Below, in pieces: positions 38,331 to 46,322 of a stretch of 64,000 nucleotides of DNA. Positions within the stretch are counted from its first letter, which is position 1. Each line of letters begins with the position of its first letter. The notes beneath the pieces were generated by a model that had not been told where the DNA came from, searched no databases, and saw nothing but the letters and a program-made list of their open reading frames with translations. Source of the DNA: JAFMJV01 sp963800275 (lineage in GTDB: Bacteria > Chloroflexota > Limnocylindria > Limnocylindrales > CSP1-4); NCBI GenBank assembly GCA_963800275.1, contig CAWDAI010000006.1, positions 372,001 through 436,000 of the forward strand, in the 5' to 3' direction. Position numbers and translations under genes: made by a program.

Positions 38331-39136
38331 GCGGCCCGGGCCTCCTCGATGCGAGCGCGCAGGTCGTCCCACTGGGGCACGCCGACGATGGGCTCTCCGT
38401 CTACGAAGATGGTCGGTGTGCTGCTCACGCCGCGCTGGCTGCCGTCGGCGTTGCTGGCCTCGACCGCCGCGCGGTAGGCGGGATCATCGAGCTTCGAGAG
38501 GAACGCTTCCCGGTCCAGGCCCACCAGCTCTGCCATGTCAGCCAGTCGATCGCGGGAGAAGGCGCCCTCGTTCTCGCCCGACTGGTTGTGGAAGAGGACG
38601 TTGTGGAAGTCCCAGAACTTGCCGTCCATGTCCTCGGCCACGCGCATGGCCACGGCAGCATCCCACAATTCGTCACCCAGGAAGACGAAGTCGTGGTAGG
38701 TGAAGCTGGCGGTGCCATCAGCCACGTACTCCGCGATCATGAGGGGCTCGATGCGGCGAGTGAAGAGTCCGCACGCAGGGCACTGCGGATCCTCGAACGC
38801 CTCCACGACCACGGGGTCCACAGCGTCGGGCGCGACCAGCGTGCGGCCCTGGCGCAGTTCGACTGGCGCGGCTGCCGTGTCGGGCCGGCTGACGGCATCG
38901 GTCTCGGTGTTGCTCGAACCACCGGCGAGGACGATGAAGGCCACGACCGCCACCAGGCCGATGGCGATGGCGGCCACGCTGACCACGAGCATGGAGGGGC
39001 CGGAACGAGGCCCGCCCGACGCGCTTCCGCTGGTCCCGCCCGTCCCGGACGTCTTGCGCGATGCGCGGGCGGCTGCCCGGCGCTGCTTGCGGGTCGGACC
39101 GTCGGAGGCAGGCGTCGGATTGTCGGTCGTGCTCAT
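38327..39136 (-). CDS. DsbA-like thioredoxin-fold disulfide oxidoreductase, membrane-anchored
   Basis: 269 aa. An Arg/Ser/Gly-rich cytoplasmic N-terminus (1-45), one transmembrane anchor at about 48-72 and a thioredoxin-fold domain: FEDPQCPACGLFTRRIEP with active-site C119-PA-C122, FHNVLFHNQSGENEG and the cis-Pro segment RGVSSTPTIFVDGEPIVG. It resembles BdbD/DsbA-type proteins of Gram-positive bacteria. Coupled with VKOR. I start at ATG 39136; the longer frame to 39532 overlaps the universal stress gene on the same strand and is not coding-like. Confidence 0.92.
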   Translation of the reverse strand: MSTTDNPTPASDGPTRKQRRAAARASRKTSGTGGTSGSASGGPRSGPSMLVVSVAAIAIGLVAVVAFIVLAGGSSNTETDAVSRPDTAAAPVELRQGRTLVAPDAVDPVVVEAFEDPQCPACGLFTRRIEPLMIAEYVADGTASFTYHDFVFLGDELWDAAVAMRVAEDMDGKFWDFHNVLFHNQSGENEGAFSRDRLADMAELVGLDREAFLSKLDDPAYRAAVEASNADGSQRGVSSTPTIFVDGEPIVGVPQWDDLRARIEEARAA

Positions 39137-39218
39137 GGACTCGTCACCAACTGCGGGAAGCGCTTGTGGAGCGCTCAGGATAGAGCCCGCAGGCGGAGGT
39201 TGCAGGAATTGCGAGCGG

Positions 39219-39674
39219 TCAGGTGGCCGTTCGTGTCCGCTCTCGTTGGCGGGACGGCCCGGGCGGCAGGGGCCGGCGGGCGATGACCACGTCCACGTTC
39301 GAGTTGGCCGCGACGTGGGCAGTGACGGTCTCCATCCAGGGGTGCCCCGTGCGACCCGGTCGGTTGCCACCCAGCACGACCGTGTCATAACCGCGTTCCC
39401 GGGCCAGCCGTTCGATGGTCTCGGCGGGATCCCCGGCAGGTTCGATGAGACCTGCTTCCAGCCCGTGGCGGCGCAGGATGCTCCTGGCTTCGACCAGCTC
39501 ACGCGCGTGCTCGACCGCCGGCGTCTCGGCACCGGCCGGGATCTCCGCCGGGTCGTCGGGGATCACGCTCACGACGTCGACCCGCCCCTCGAACGCGAGC
39601 GCCAGCCGCGCGGCCATCTCCAGGGCGCGGCGGCCGGCGCCCTGTCCGTCGTAGGCCACCAGGATCTTGCGCAT
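39219..39674 (-). CDS. Universal stress protein (UspA family)
   Basis: 151 aa single Usp domain: KILVAYDGQGAGRRALEMA with the N-terminal nucleotide-site Asp, and GNRPGRTGHPWMETVTAHVA in the C-terminal half, a variant of the ATP-binding Gx2Gx9G(S/T) motif. The motif is atypical after the second Gly, so ATP binding is likely but not certain. It lies alone, 82 bp upstream of dsbA on the same strand. Confidence 0.88.
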   Translation of the reverse strand: MRKILVAYDGQGAGRRALEMAARLALAFEGRVDVVSVIPDDPAEIPAGAETPAVEHARELVEARSILRRHGLEAGLIEPAGDPAETIERLARERGYDTVVLGGNRPGRTGHPWMETVTAHVAANSNVDVVIARRPLPPGPSRQRERTRTAT

Positions 39675-40177
39675 CCGGCATCCCTCCAGGTTCCGCGTGT
39701 ATCGCCGCGGTCGAGGCCCATATCCGAGCGGTCATGGTGCCGCGACCAGGACCCGGCGAACAGGTCCGATCCGTCGCACGGCCGGGGCCGAAGGTCCCGA
39801 AGGTCCCTACGGTCGGCGCGCAGCTTGCGTGCCCTCGCCGGAGACGCCGAACAAAGATCGACGGCGTCCCGGCTGGGCCGAGACGCCGCGCTGGGCAGCA
39901 TGAGAAGGTTTGGCACTCGCCCGCTCCCCCCGATGGGTCGCCCCATCGCGGGCGAGCGCCGGATGGTCGTGGCGGCCGGTCAAGGAGCCATCCACGAACA
40001 AGATGATCGTGGCTACTGGACCCTGCCATGACGATGGCCGGATGGCCCGCAACGACGGGCCGATCGGCCCCCCAGCCCGGCGAGATCGACCGTCCCGGTC
40101 GATCTGGTGCATGCGGCGGGTCACTCCGTGACATTCGGACTTCCCTTCGGGGGTCTCAACATGCGAAACTGTCAGCG
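39675..40177. other. 503-bp gene-free region between universal stress gene and Rrf2 gene
   Basis: Several overlapping frames are open on both strands but none shows protein-like composition; they are Arg/Pro/Gly-rich GC shadows. The region is a divergent promoter space. The only clear structure is the inverted repeat at 40084-40104. Confidence 0.5.
40084..40104. repeat. Perfect inverted repeat GATCGACC-5 nt-GGTCGATC
   Basis: Eight-base perfect arms around GTCCC, about 74 bases upstream of the Rrf2 start. It could be an operator for the Rrf2 regulator or another factor, or a leader hairpin. No T-tract. Confidence 0.5.
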
Positions 40178-40621
40178 ATGAGGTTGGAATTGACGCATCG
40201 CGGGTCCTACGCGATCCGTGCGGTGCTGGCGCTGGCTCGAGCCGAGGATGGTGAGGTCGTGCCCGCTCGCGCGGTGGCCAAGGAGATGGATATCCCCGCA
40301 CGCTTCCTGCCCCAGGTGCTCGGTGACCTCGGCCGGGCCGGCATCGTGGAGGCACGCCTCGGGCGCGCCGGCGGTTATCGCCTCTCCCGGGACCCGGCGA
40401 AGATCAGCCTGCTGGACGTGATCGAGGCCAGCGAGGGCGATGCCCGCCGCCAGACCTGTGTCCTGACCGGCAAGGCTTGCGATGGCCGAAACCCGTGCGA
40501 TGTGCACGAGATGTTCTTCGCTGCCCAGGAGGCCATCCTGGCGCGGCTCGATGATGTCTCGATCGCGGACGTGATCGCCGGTGGTGCCGCAGCACCGACC
40601 TCGGCCGCCACGGTCGACTGA
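40178..40621 (+). CDS. Rrf2-family iron-sulfur transcriptional regulator
   Basis: 147 aa. N-terminal winged helix (RGSYAIRAVLALARAEDGE; VPARAVAKEMDIPARFLPQV; LGRAGGYRLSRDP). Three clustered Cys are in CVLTGKACDGRNPCDVH (C-x6-C-x5-C), consistent with an Fe-S cluster as in IscR/NsrR/RsrR-type members. It probably senses redox, NO or cluster status. It is not next to isc/suf genes; the nearby DevR/DevS-like genes are on the other strand. ATG 40178 is chosen because the longer frame is not coding-like. Confidence 0.9.
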   Translation: MRLELTHRGSYAIRAVLALARAEDGEVVPARAVAKEMDIPARFLPQVLGDLGRAGIVEARLGRAGGYRLSRDPAKISLLDVIEASEGDARRQTCVLTGKACDGRNPCDVHEMFFAAQEAILARLDDVSIADVIAGGAAAPTSAATVD

Positions 40622-40662
40622 CGCCGCCTGCGCGACGCGCGGGCCCCTTGCCGGCCGAGTGG

Positions 40663-41385
40663 CTAGAACGTGGTCCCGGGCTTGTGCTTGGCCACGTACG
40701 CAGCAGCCTGCGCGCGGCGCTGGAGGTTGAGCTTGGAGAGGATCGACGAGACGTAGTTCTTGACCGTTTTGTCCGAGAGGTAGACCTCCGTTGCGATCTC
40801 CTTGTTGGTCTTGCCCTCGGCCACCAGCAGCAGGATCTTCTGCTCCTGCGCGGTCAGTTGCGCGAACTCGTCGGTGTAGGCACTGGTGGCGATCCGGCGG
40901 ACCCGCTCGAGCACCTTCTCGGTCACGGCTGGGTCGAGCAGTGATTCGCCACGGCCCACCGCCTCGAGCGCGCTGACCAGGTCGCGTGCCCGGACCTGCT
41001 TGAGCAGATATCCACTGGCGCCGGCCACGATGGCCGAGAGGACGGCTTCCTCGTCGGGGTAGCTCGTCAGCATCACCACGCGCACGTTGGGATGCTCGGC
41101 GCGGATGTCGCGGCAAGCCTCGATGCCGGAGCCGTCGGGCAGGCGCACATCCATGATCACCAGGTCCGGGGCGAAACGCTCGACCGCGCTCAGCGCCTCT
41201 TCCACGGTGCCGGCCTCCGCCACCACCTGGAAGGCCTCGCGGCGGTTGAGCAGGGCAGCGAGGCCCTGGCGGACGACCTCGTGGTCGTCGACCACGAGCA
41301 GTCGCAACTTCTTGGGCGGCGTACTGGCGCGATCGTCTGCACCGGGGCTCTTGGGGATGCCCTGGTGCTCCCTCGGATCGTTCAT
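40663..41385 (-). CDS. NarL/FixJ (DevR-like) response regulator
   Basis: 240 aa. The receiver domain begins near residue 27 (LRLLVVDDHEVVRQGLAALL) with phospho-acceptor D79 (LVIMDVRLPDGSG) and Lys in YLLKQVRA. A LuxR-type helix-turn-helix lies at about 172-232 (LTAQEQKILLLVAEGKTNKE, then IATEVYLSDKTVKNYVSSIL). Its ATG overlaps the stop of the upstream histidine kinase gene by 4 bases, so they form a pair. An unusual N-terminal tail of about 25 polar residues is present. Confidence 0.93.
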   Translation of the reverse strand: MNDPREHQGIPKSPGADDRASTPPKKLRLLVVDDHEVVRQGLAALLNRREAFQVVAEAGTVEEALSAVERFAPDLVIMDVRLPDGSGIEACRDIRAEHPNVRVVMLTSYPDEEAVLSAIVAGASGYLLKQVRARDLVSALEAVGRGESLLDPAVTEKVLERVRRIATSAYTDEFAQLTAQEQKILLLVAEGKTNKEIATEVYLSDKTVKNYVSSILSKLNLQRRAQAAAYVAKHKPGTTF

Positions 41386-42626
41386 CTGCTGGACTCCTTG
41401 ATGGCGCCGCGGTCTCCACGCGGCATCTCGAAGACGACCCGCGTTCCGCGGTCGTCGCTGGCGATCGAGAGGGAGCCGCCGAGCGACTCCGCACGGGCGT
41501 GCATATTGGTCAGGCCGTGGTGTCCCGGCCGCTGCTCATCGCTCGTCTCGAACCCGCGACCATCGTCGATGATAGACAGCCGCAGGCCGTCACGGTGATC
41601 CTCCACGTTGACCACGACCTTGCTGGCCTGCGCGTGGCGGGCGATGTTGCTCATGGCCTCGCGCGTGAGCTGGATCAGCTGGAGTGCCTCCTCGGGGTCA
41701 AGGGGCACATCGGGATCGCTGGAAAGCTCGACCTCGATGAGGGTGCTTCGCTCGAAGTCATCGGCCAGCGCGGTCAGGCCTGCGAGCAGGTCCACCGCGG
41801 TCCGAGCATCGGGATCGAGGCCCATGATGAAGTCGCGGATCTCCTGGATGGTGCCGTGGATGGACTCGATGGCATGCTCCACCCGGTCGACCACGAGCTC
41901 GGGGTCGGTGTGGATCAGCTCCTCTGTATCCTCGAGCGCGAGGCTGACCGCGTACAGCGACTGGATGGAACCGTCGTGCAGGTCCTGGGCGATCCGCTCG
42001 CGTTCCTGGAGCACCGCCAGCTGCCGCAGCTCCTCATGCAGCCGCGCGTTGTGGATCGCCAGCCCGGCGTGGCGCGCGAACGACTCCACCAGGCGCTCGT
42101 CGTCGGCATCGAACGGCTTGCCGTCGCTGCGGTCGGTCAGGTAGAGGTTGCCGATGGCGCGTCCCTCCACCTTCACGGGCACACTCAGGAACGTGACCAT
42201 GTGCGGGTGGTTCGGCGGGAAGCCCACGCTGCGATCGTCCGCCGCGATGTCATCGACACGCACGATCTCCGACTCACGCAGGCTGACCCCGAGCAGCCCC
42301 AGCCCCTGGGGCAGGGGACCCATCCGGCCGCGCTCCGCGTCGGTCAGCCCGCTGGTGATGAAGCGGTCGATGAAGCCGAGCTCATCGAGCGTGCCGAGGG
42401 CGGCGTAGCGCGCACCCACGAGCGGCCGCACGCTGTCGACGATGATCTGGAGCACGCGCTCGAGACTCAGCTCCTGCGAGATGGCGACGGTGGCGGCGTC
42501 GAGCGCCTCCAGCCGCCGGCGTGCCTCCTGTGCCGTGGCAGCCCAGCTCTCGGCCTCACGGATGGCGGCCGCGGACTGCTCGGGGCTGCTGCCCTCGGAC
42601 GATGCGGGGGAGGTCGTGCGTTGCAT
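41382..42626 (-). CDS. GAF-domain sensor histidine kinase (DevS/NarX-like)
   Basis: 414 aa, soluble. One GAF domain (about 50-195) contains FPPNHPHMVTFLSVPVKV and GNLYLTDRSDGKPF, close in pattern to the gas-sensing GAF of mycobacterial DevS/DosT; the His in this segment might be a heme ligand, but this is unproven. HisKA_3 box: ERERIAQDLHDGSIQSLYAV with phospho-acceptor H217. The ATPase end has REAMSNIARHAQA and DDGRGF. It likely phosphorylates the adjacent response regulator. The start at ATG 42626 is chosen; the frame beyond it to 42836 runs into the divergent usp gene. Confidence 0.92.
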   Translation of the reverse strand: MQRTTSPASSEGSSPEQSAAAIREAESWAATAQEARRRLEALDAATVAISQELSLERVLQIIVDSVRPLVGARYAALGTLDELGFIDRFITSGLTDAERGRMGPLPQGLGLLGVSLRESEIVRVDDIAADDRSVGFPPNHPHMVTFLSVPVKVEGRAIGNLYLTDRSDGKPFDADDERLVESFARHAGLAIHNARLHEELRQLAVLQERERIAQDLHDGSIQSLYAVSLALEDTEELIHTDPELVVDRVEHAIESIHGTIQEIRDFIMGLDPDARTAVDLLAGLTALADDFERSTLIEVELSSDPDVPLDPEEALQLIQLTREAMSNIARHAQASKVVVNVEDHRDGLRLSIIDDGRGFETSDEQRPGHHGLTNMHARAESLGGSLSIASDDRGTRVVFEMPRGDRGAIKESSR

Positions 42627-42811
42627 CGACCACAATCTACCAGCCTTGACGTGACCAATGGCCCACCCTGCGATTGGCCCACGGCCCCTGAGAAGTCCAA
42701 GCGATGTGATCATCGTTCGAGGATGGCACCGAGAGCAGGGCTTGCTGCTCGCATCCCAGGGGGAGGCCTCTGGTCCCTTGTGGCAGGCCTGACTGACCAG
42801 ATAAAGGGTCC

Positions 42812-43306
42812 ATGAGCCCCTACGCCGCAACATCACCCGGGCCCGAGGGTGGGGTGAGCGTGCGCCCCATCCGAACCATCCTCCTGGCCACCGACCTCAC
42901 CGCAGCATCGCGGGAGGCGACCGACCGTGCCGTGGACCTGGCCAGCCGACTCGGCGCACGCTTGTTGATCGTGAACGTCCTCGAGAAGCGCCGGCTGACC
43001 GGGGGTGGCTCGCACGACCGTGTGGACCAGGCTCGCGCAGAGCGCGAGACCTTGTTGGTGAAGGTCGTGCGAAGTGCCCGCGATGCGGGCGTGAAGGCCG
43101 AGTTCCTGGTGTGGCAAGGCGACCCCGGCGACTCCATCGCGGCGGCGGCCGAAGCCGAGCAGGCGGATCTGGTGGTCGTCGGCACGCGCGGGCGCAGCGG
43201 TGCCGAGCGCATGTTGCTCGGCTCGGTCTCGGACCACGTCGTGCGTCACGCCGAGTGTCCGGTCCTGGTGGTTCGACCGCCGCGGCGGCCGTCCCAGAAC
43301 GCCTAG
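42812..43306 (+). CDS. Universal stress protein (UspA family)
   Basis: 164 aa. A canonical Usp domain: IRTILLATDLTAASREATDR and the ATP-binding signature VVGTRGRSGAERMLLGSVSD followed by HVVRHAECPVLVV. The first 15-20 residues may be over-called; GTG 42857 is a possible start. It is divergent from the sensor kinase gene across about 185 bp, a layout like the DevRS-controlled usp genes of actinobacteria; regulation by the pair is inferred from position only. Confidence 0.92.
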   Translation: MSPYAATSPGPEGGVSVRPIRTILLATDLTAASREATDRAVDLASRLGARLLIVNVLEKRRLTGGGSHDRVDQARAERETLLVKVVRSARDAGVKAEFLVWQGDPGDSIAAAAEAEQADLVVVGTRGRSGAERMLLGSVSDHVVRHAECPVLVVRPPRRPSQNA

Positions 43307-43335
43307 GCGCCGAGCCCGCTCGCAGCTCGCCTCAG

Positions 43336-43872
43336 GTGCGCATCCTCGTCGCCCACGGCGCCTCCGGCCGGGCCGCCTCGATGCAGCCGCATGTCGATGG
43401 GCTCGCGGCTCGAGCGATCGAGGCCCGGGCCATCGACCTGCCGCTGCGCAGGGCAGAGCTGGCGGTGCCGGTCTATCGCGAACGTGTCGCGGCGCAGGCG
43501 CTGCCGCCATCGCTGATCGTCATCGGGGGGCAGTCCTACGGCGGCCGGGTGGCGAGCCTGCTCGCGGCCGCCCCACCGGCGGTGTGCGCAGCGCTCGTCT
43601 GCTTCAGCTATCCCCTCCATCGACCAGGCCGACCCGATTGGGACGAGCGCAGCCGGCACTGGCCCGCCATCGATGTCCCGGTGTTGCTGCTGTCCGGAGG
43701 CGCGGATCCGTTCGCTCGCCTGGACCTCCTGCAGCGGGCACGTGATGAGCGTCTGCCGGGCGCCCGCCTCGTCACCTTCCCGAAGGTCGGACACAGTCTC
43801 AAGCCGGTCCTGGGAGAGGCGCTCGACGAGGTGGCGGCGTTCATCCGCGATCTCCAGTGGATCCGCGGCTGA
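43336..43872 (+). CDS. Alpha/beta-hydrolase (KANL3/Tex30-like dienelactone-hydrolase type)
   Basis: 178 aa from GTG 43336: VRILVAHGASGRAASMQPHV, nucleophile GGQSYGGRVASLL, YPLHRPGRPDWDER, acid in LSGGADPFAR and His in FPKVGHSLKP. The size and the SYPLHPPGRP-type loop match the small KANL3/Tex30-like hydrolases of unknown substrate. It begins 29 bp after the usp stop and is probably co-transcribed. Convergent with the next gene across 12 bp. Confidence 0.82.
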   Translation: MRILVAHGASGRAASMQPHVDGLAARAIEARAIDLPLRRAELAVPVYRERVAAQALPPSLIVIGGQSYGGRVASLLAAAPPAVCAALVCFSYPLHRPGRPDWDERSRHWPAIDVPVLLLSGGADPFARLDLLQRARDERLPGARLVTFPKVGHSLKPVLGEALDEVAAFIRDLQWIRG

Positions 43873-43884
43873 TCCTGGCGCGGC

Positions 43885-44685
43885 TCAGGGGCCGGGACGG
43901 CGCAGGATCCGGTCGTTGGCCGGCGGCACCACCAGGGAGCCACCGTTGGGCAGGACCCTCACCGTGGTGTCGGGCGCCATCCGCCGCATCAGCTGCGCGA
44001 ACTGGTGGGGCGGGTCGATACGCGTGGACGGCCGCATCCAGCTCAGGCCGACCGGGTGCAACGTGCCCCAGTGGATGGGCACCGCGAAGCGCGGCCTGAT
44101 CACGGCCGCGGCACGGGCGGCGCCCATGGGGTCGAGATGTTCGCTGGGGTGGACCGTCGGCCCCCAGCCCCACACGGGCAGGAGGGCCAGGTCCAGCCCG
44201 ATGTCGAAGTCACGCATGTCCTCGAAGTAGGCCGTATCGCCGGCGAAGTAGATCGAACGCGAACCGTGCAGGATGAAGCCGAGGCACTTCTCCGTGCCCC
44301 CGACGGGCGGGCCGAAGCCCCTGTGCTCTGCGTGCACGGCCTCGATGCTGACCGAGCCGATCGTGTGCCGATCACCCGGTTCGAGCTCGGTGACGTCGTG
44401 GAATCCGCGTCGTGCGAACTCGCCGGCCATGCCCGTGCGTGCCACGATCGGCGTGCCTGGCCCGACCATCTTGAGCGAGCCGTAGTCGAGGTGGTCCCAG
44501 TGCGAGTGCGAGATGAGGATCGCATCCGGCTCCGCCCAGGTCTCGGCCGGCGGGGTCCCGCTGGTGCGGGTGAGCGGTCCGACGCGAGCACGCAGGAGAG
44601 GATCGGTCAGGATGCGGACTCCGTCCATCTCCACGACGATGGTGGCATGCCCCAGGTAGACGACCCGCGTCTGCTGCTCGCTCAC
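43885..44685 (-). CDS. Metallo-beta-lactamase-fold hydrolase (UlaG/NAPE-PLD-like)
   Basis: About 266 aa. The metal motif HSHWDHLDY (HxHxDH) is present, with FAGDTAYFEDMRD and VPIHWGTLHPVGLS for the remaining ligands. It resembles the NAPE-PLD/UlaG group that hydrolyses phosphodiesters or lactones. GTG 44685 is taken as start because the protein homology begins at RVVYLGHATIVVEMDG; ATG 44730 is possible and would lie within 7 bp of the divergent add start. Substrate unknown. Confidence 0.82.
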   Translation of the reverse strand: MSEQQTRVVYLGHATIVVEMDGVRILTDPLLRARVGPLTRTSGTPPAETWAEPDAILISHSHWDHLDYGSLKMVGPGTPIVARTGMAGEFARRGFHDVTELEPGDRHTIGSVSIEAVHAEHRGFGPPVGGTEKCLGFILHGSRSIYFAGDTAYFEDMRDFDIGLDLALLPVWGWGPTVHPSEHLDPMGAARAAAVIRPRFAVPIHWGTLHPVGLSWMRPSTRIDPPHQFAQLMRRMAPDTTVRVLPNGGSLVVPPANDRILRRPGP

Positions 44686-44736
44686 CTCCGAAGTATCACC
44701 GAACCTGCGGCCCCGGATCGGCGCTACCATCGGTGC

Positions 44737-45846
44737 ATGGAAACGCTCGACACGGTCAGGGCCGCTCCCAAGGTCTTGCTGCATGACCATCTCGATGGTG
44801 GCCTGCGTCCGGCGACGGTCATCGAGCTGGCTCGCGAGCACGGCTATGGTGCCCTGCCCACCGACGAACCCGAGGCGCTCGGGCGCTGGTTCAGGTCAGG
44901 TGCCGAACGAGGCTCGCTGGAGCTCTATCTGGAAGGTTTCGAGCACACGGTCGGAGTCATGCAGACGCCAGACGCCATCAGGCGGGTGGCGTCAGAGTGC
45001 GTGGAGGACCTGGCAGCGGATGGCATCGTCTACGCCGAGGTGCGCTATGCACCGGAGTTGTCGACCCAGCGAGGTCTCTCGCTCGACGAGGTCATGCGGG
45101 CGTGGCTGGCCGGCTTCGAGGACGGTGCCGCCGCGAGCGCGCGCGCAGACCGGCCGATCGTCGTGCGCGCCATCGTCACGGCCATGCGCCAGTTCGCGCG
45201 CTCGGTCGAGATCGCCGAGGTCGCGGTCCGCTTCCGTGACGAGGGGGTCGTCGGCTTCGACATCGCCGGACCCGAGGATGGCTTCCCGCCCAGTCGCCAC
45301 CTTGACGCCTTCCAGCTGATCCATCGCGAGAACTTCCACATCACCATCCACGCCGGCGAGGCCTTCGGGCTGCCCTCCATCTGGGAGGCCCTGCAGTGGT
45401 GTGGTGCCGAGCGACTCGGGCACGGTGTGCGCATCGTCGACGACATCGAGGTCCGCGAGGACGGAGATGTCCGGATCGGCCGCTTGGCCCAGTACGTGCG
45501 GGACAATCGCGTGCCCCTGGAGATGTGCCCCACGTCCAACGTGCATACCGGGGCCGTGGCCTCGATCGAGGCCCATCCCATCGACCTGCTACGGCGCCTG
45601 CGCTACCGCGTGACGGTCAACACCGATAACCGGCTGATGAGCGGCGTCACCCTCAGCGACGAGTTCGTCACGCTCATGTCCCGGTTCGATATCGGGCTCG
45701 ACGAGATGCAATGGCTCACGACCAACGCCATGAAGTCGTCGTTCCTGGCCTTCGACGAGCGACTGCGCCTGATCAACGGTGTCATCAAGCCAGGCTACGA
45801 ACGCCTGAAGGCGGATCTCCAAGCTCGCTCGCCTCGGCTCGTCTAG
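44737..45846 (+). CDS. add: Adenosine deaminase family protein
   Basis: 369 aa. Zinc ligands H16 and H18 in LLHDHLDGG, catalytic HAGE block (ITIHAGEAFG), GHGVRI, and the C-terminal TVNTDNRLMSG with the metal Asp region. The SNVHTG segment precedes. It matches adenosine deaminase rather than adenine or AMP deaminase by length and by CPTSNVHTGA. It converts adenosine to inosine, which the phosphorylase at 27912 could cleave. Its TAG overlaps the stop of the convergent gene within CTAG. Confidence 0.92.
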   Translation: METLDTVRAAPKVLLHDHLDGGLRPATVIELAREHGYGALPTDEPEALGRWFRSGAERGSLELYLEGFEHTVGVMQTPDAIRRVASECVEDLAADGIVYAEVRYAPELSTQRGLSLDEVMRAWLAGFEDGAAASARADRPIVVRAIVTAMRQFARSVEIAEVAVRFRDEGVVGFDIAGPEDGFPPSRHLDAFQLIHRENFHITIHAGEAFGLPSIWEALQWCGAERLGHGVRIVDDIEVREDGDVRIGRLAQYVRDNRVPLEMCPTSNVHTGAVASIEAHPIDLLRRLRYRVTVNTDNRLMSGVTLSDEFVTLMSRFDIGLDEMQWLTTNAMKSSFLAFDERLRLINGVIKPGYERLKADLQARSPRLV

Positions 45847-45992
45847 GCGGCGAGTTCCAGCGGATCAGGTTCATCGACGAACTCGATGACGGTGCCACAG
45901 TTGCCGCAAGAGAAGCTGGCATCGAGCGCGTCGGGCTCGAGCAGGGGCAGGACCTCCACGTCGCCGCACCAGGGACAGTTGACATCGACCAT
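45843..45992 (-). CDS. 49-residue zinc-ribbon protein
   Basis: A very small protein with two CxxC knuckles: CPWC at residues 6-9 and CGNC at about 29-32, then an acidic C-terminus (VIEFVDEPDPLELAA). This is a one-domain zinc ribbon, probably binding one Zn(II). Similar tiny ribbons occur in actinobacteria and Chloroflexota without known function. It ends inside the same CTAG as the add stop. The long open frame upstream (to 47840) is antisense to the protease gene and is not real. Confidence 0.72.
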   Translation of the reverse strand: MVDVNCPWCGDVEVLPLLEPDALDASFSCGNCGTVIEFVDEPDPLELAA

Positions 45993-46322
45993 CGCACGGA
46001 TCCTCCATCGGTGAATGTGATGGGAAGAGCGTGCAGCGAGCGCGTGCCAACTCGTATGGCACAGCTCTTCGCGACGGATGACTGCCCGGACACGCGAGTA
46101 GCCCGGCTGAGCCGCCGTCGCGGCGCCTGAGTGACTGGCGGACCAGCCTCTCCGGCTCCGTTTCGGTGACCCCTCCGGGCTGATATCTACGATAGGCACC
46201 ACGGAGGCGGAGGGCAAGCGGGTTGTCCACGAAGTGCCTCGAATTATCGAGCGGCTGTCCACCGTCGATCCACCATCGTCCTCCACGATCGGTCCACATC
46301 GATCGGCAGGGGCTGCCGTCCG
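45993..46322. other. 330-bp gene-free leader upstream of the S41 protease-like gene
   Basis: No credible gene. It holds a 22-base element (46215-46236) shared with the pnp leader, an inverted repeat CTCGA-ATTA-TCGAG (46238-46251) and a cluster of five TCCAC pentamers within about 65 bases. It also serves as promoter region for the zinc-ribbon gene on the other strand. Confidence 0.5.
46215..46251 (+). repeat. Shared 22-bp element (46215-46236) with adjoining inverted repeat CTCGA-ATTA-TCGAG (46238-46251)
   Basis: The 22-base element matches the reverse complement of 27678-27699 at 21 of 22 positions. Immediately after it, 46238-46251 is a perfect 5-bp inverted repeat with a 4-base AT-rich spacer. 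Both are 70-110 bases upstream of the S41 gene. Confidence 0.55.

Noticed and set aside
39807..40355. 182-codon minus-strand frame upstream of the universal stress gene
   Set aside because: Overlaps the Rrf2 gene, Arg/Pro-rich, no ribosome site or family resemblance.
46215..46300. Cluster of TGTCCAC-like motifs read as DnaA boxes and an origin
   Set aside because: Sequences differ from TTATCCACA, there is no AT-rich unwinding element, and no dnaA, dnaN or parAB nearby.
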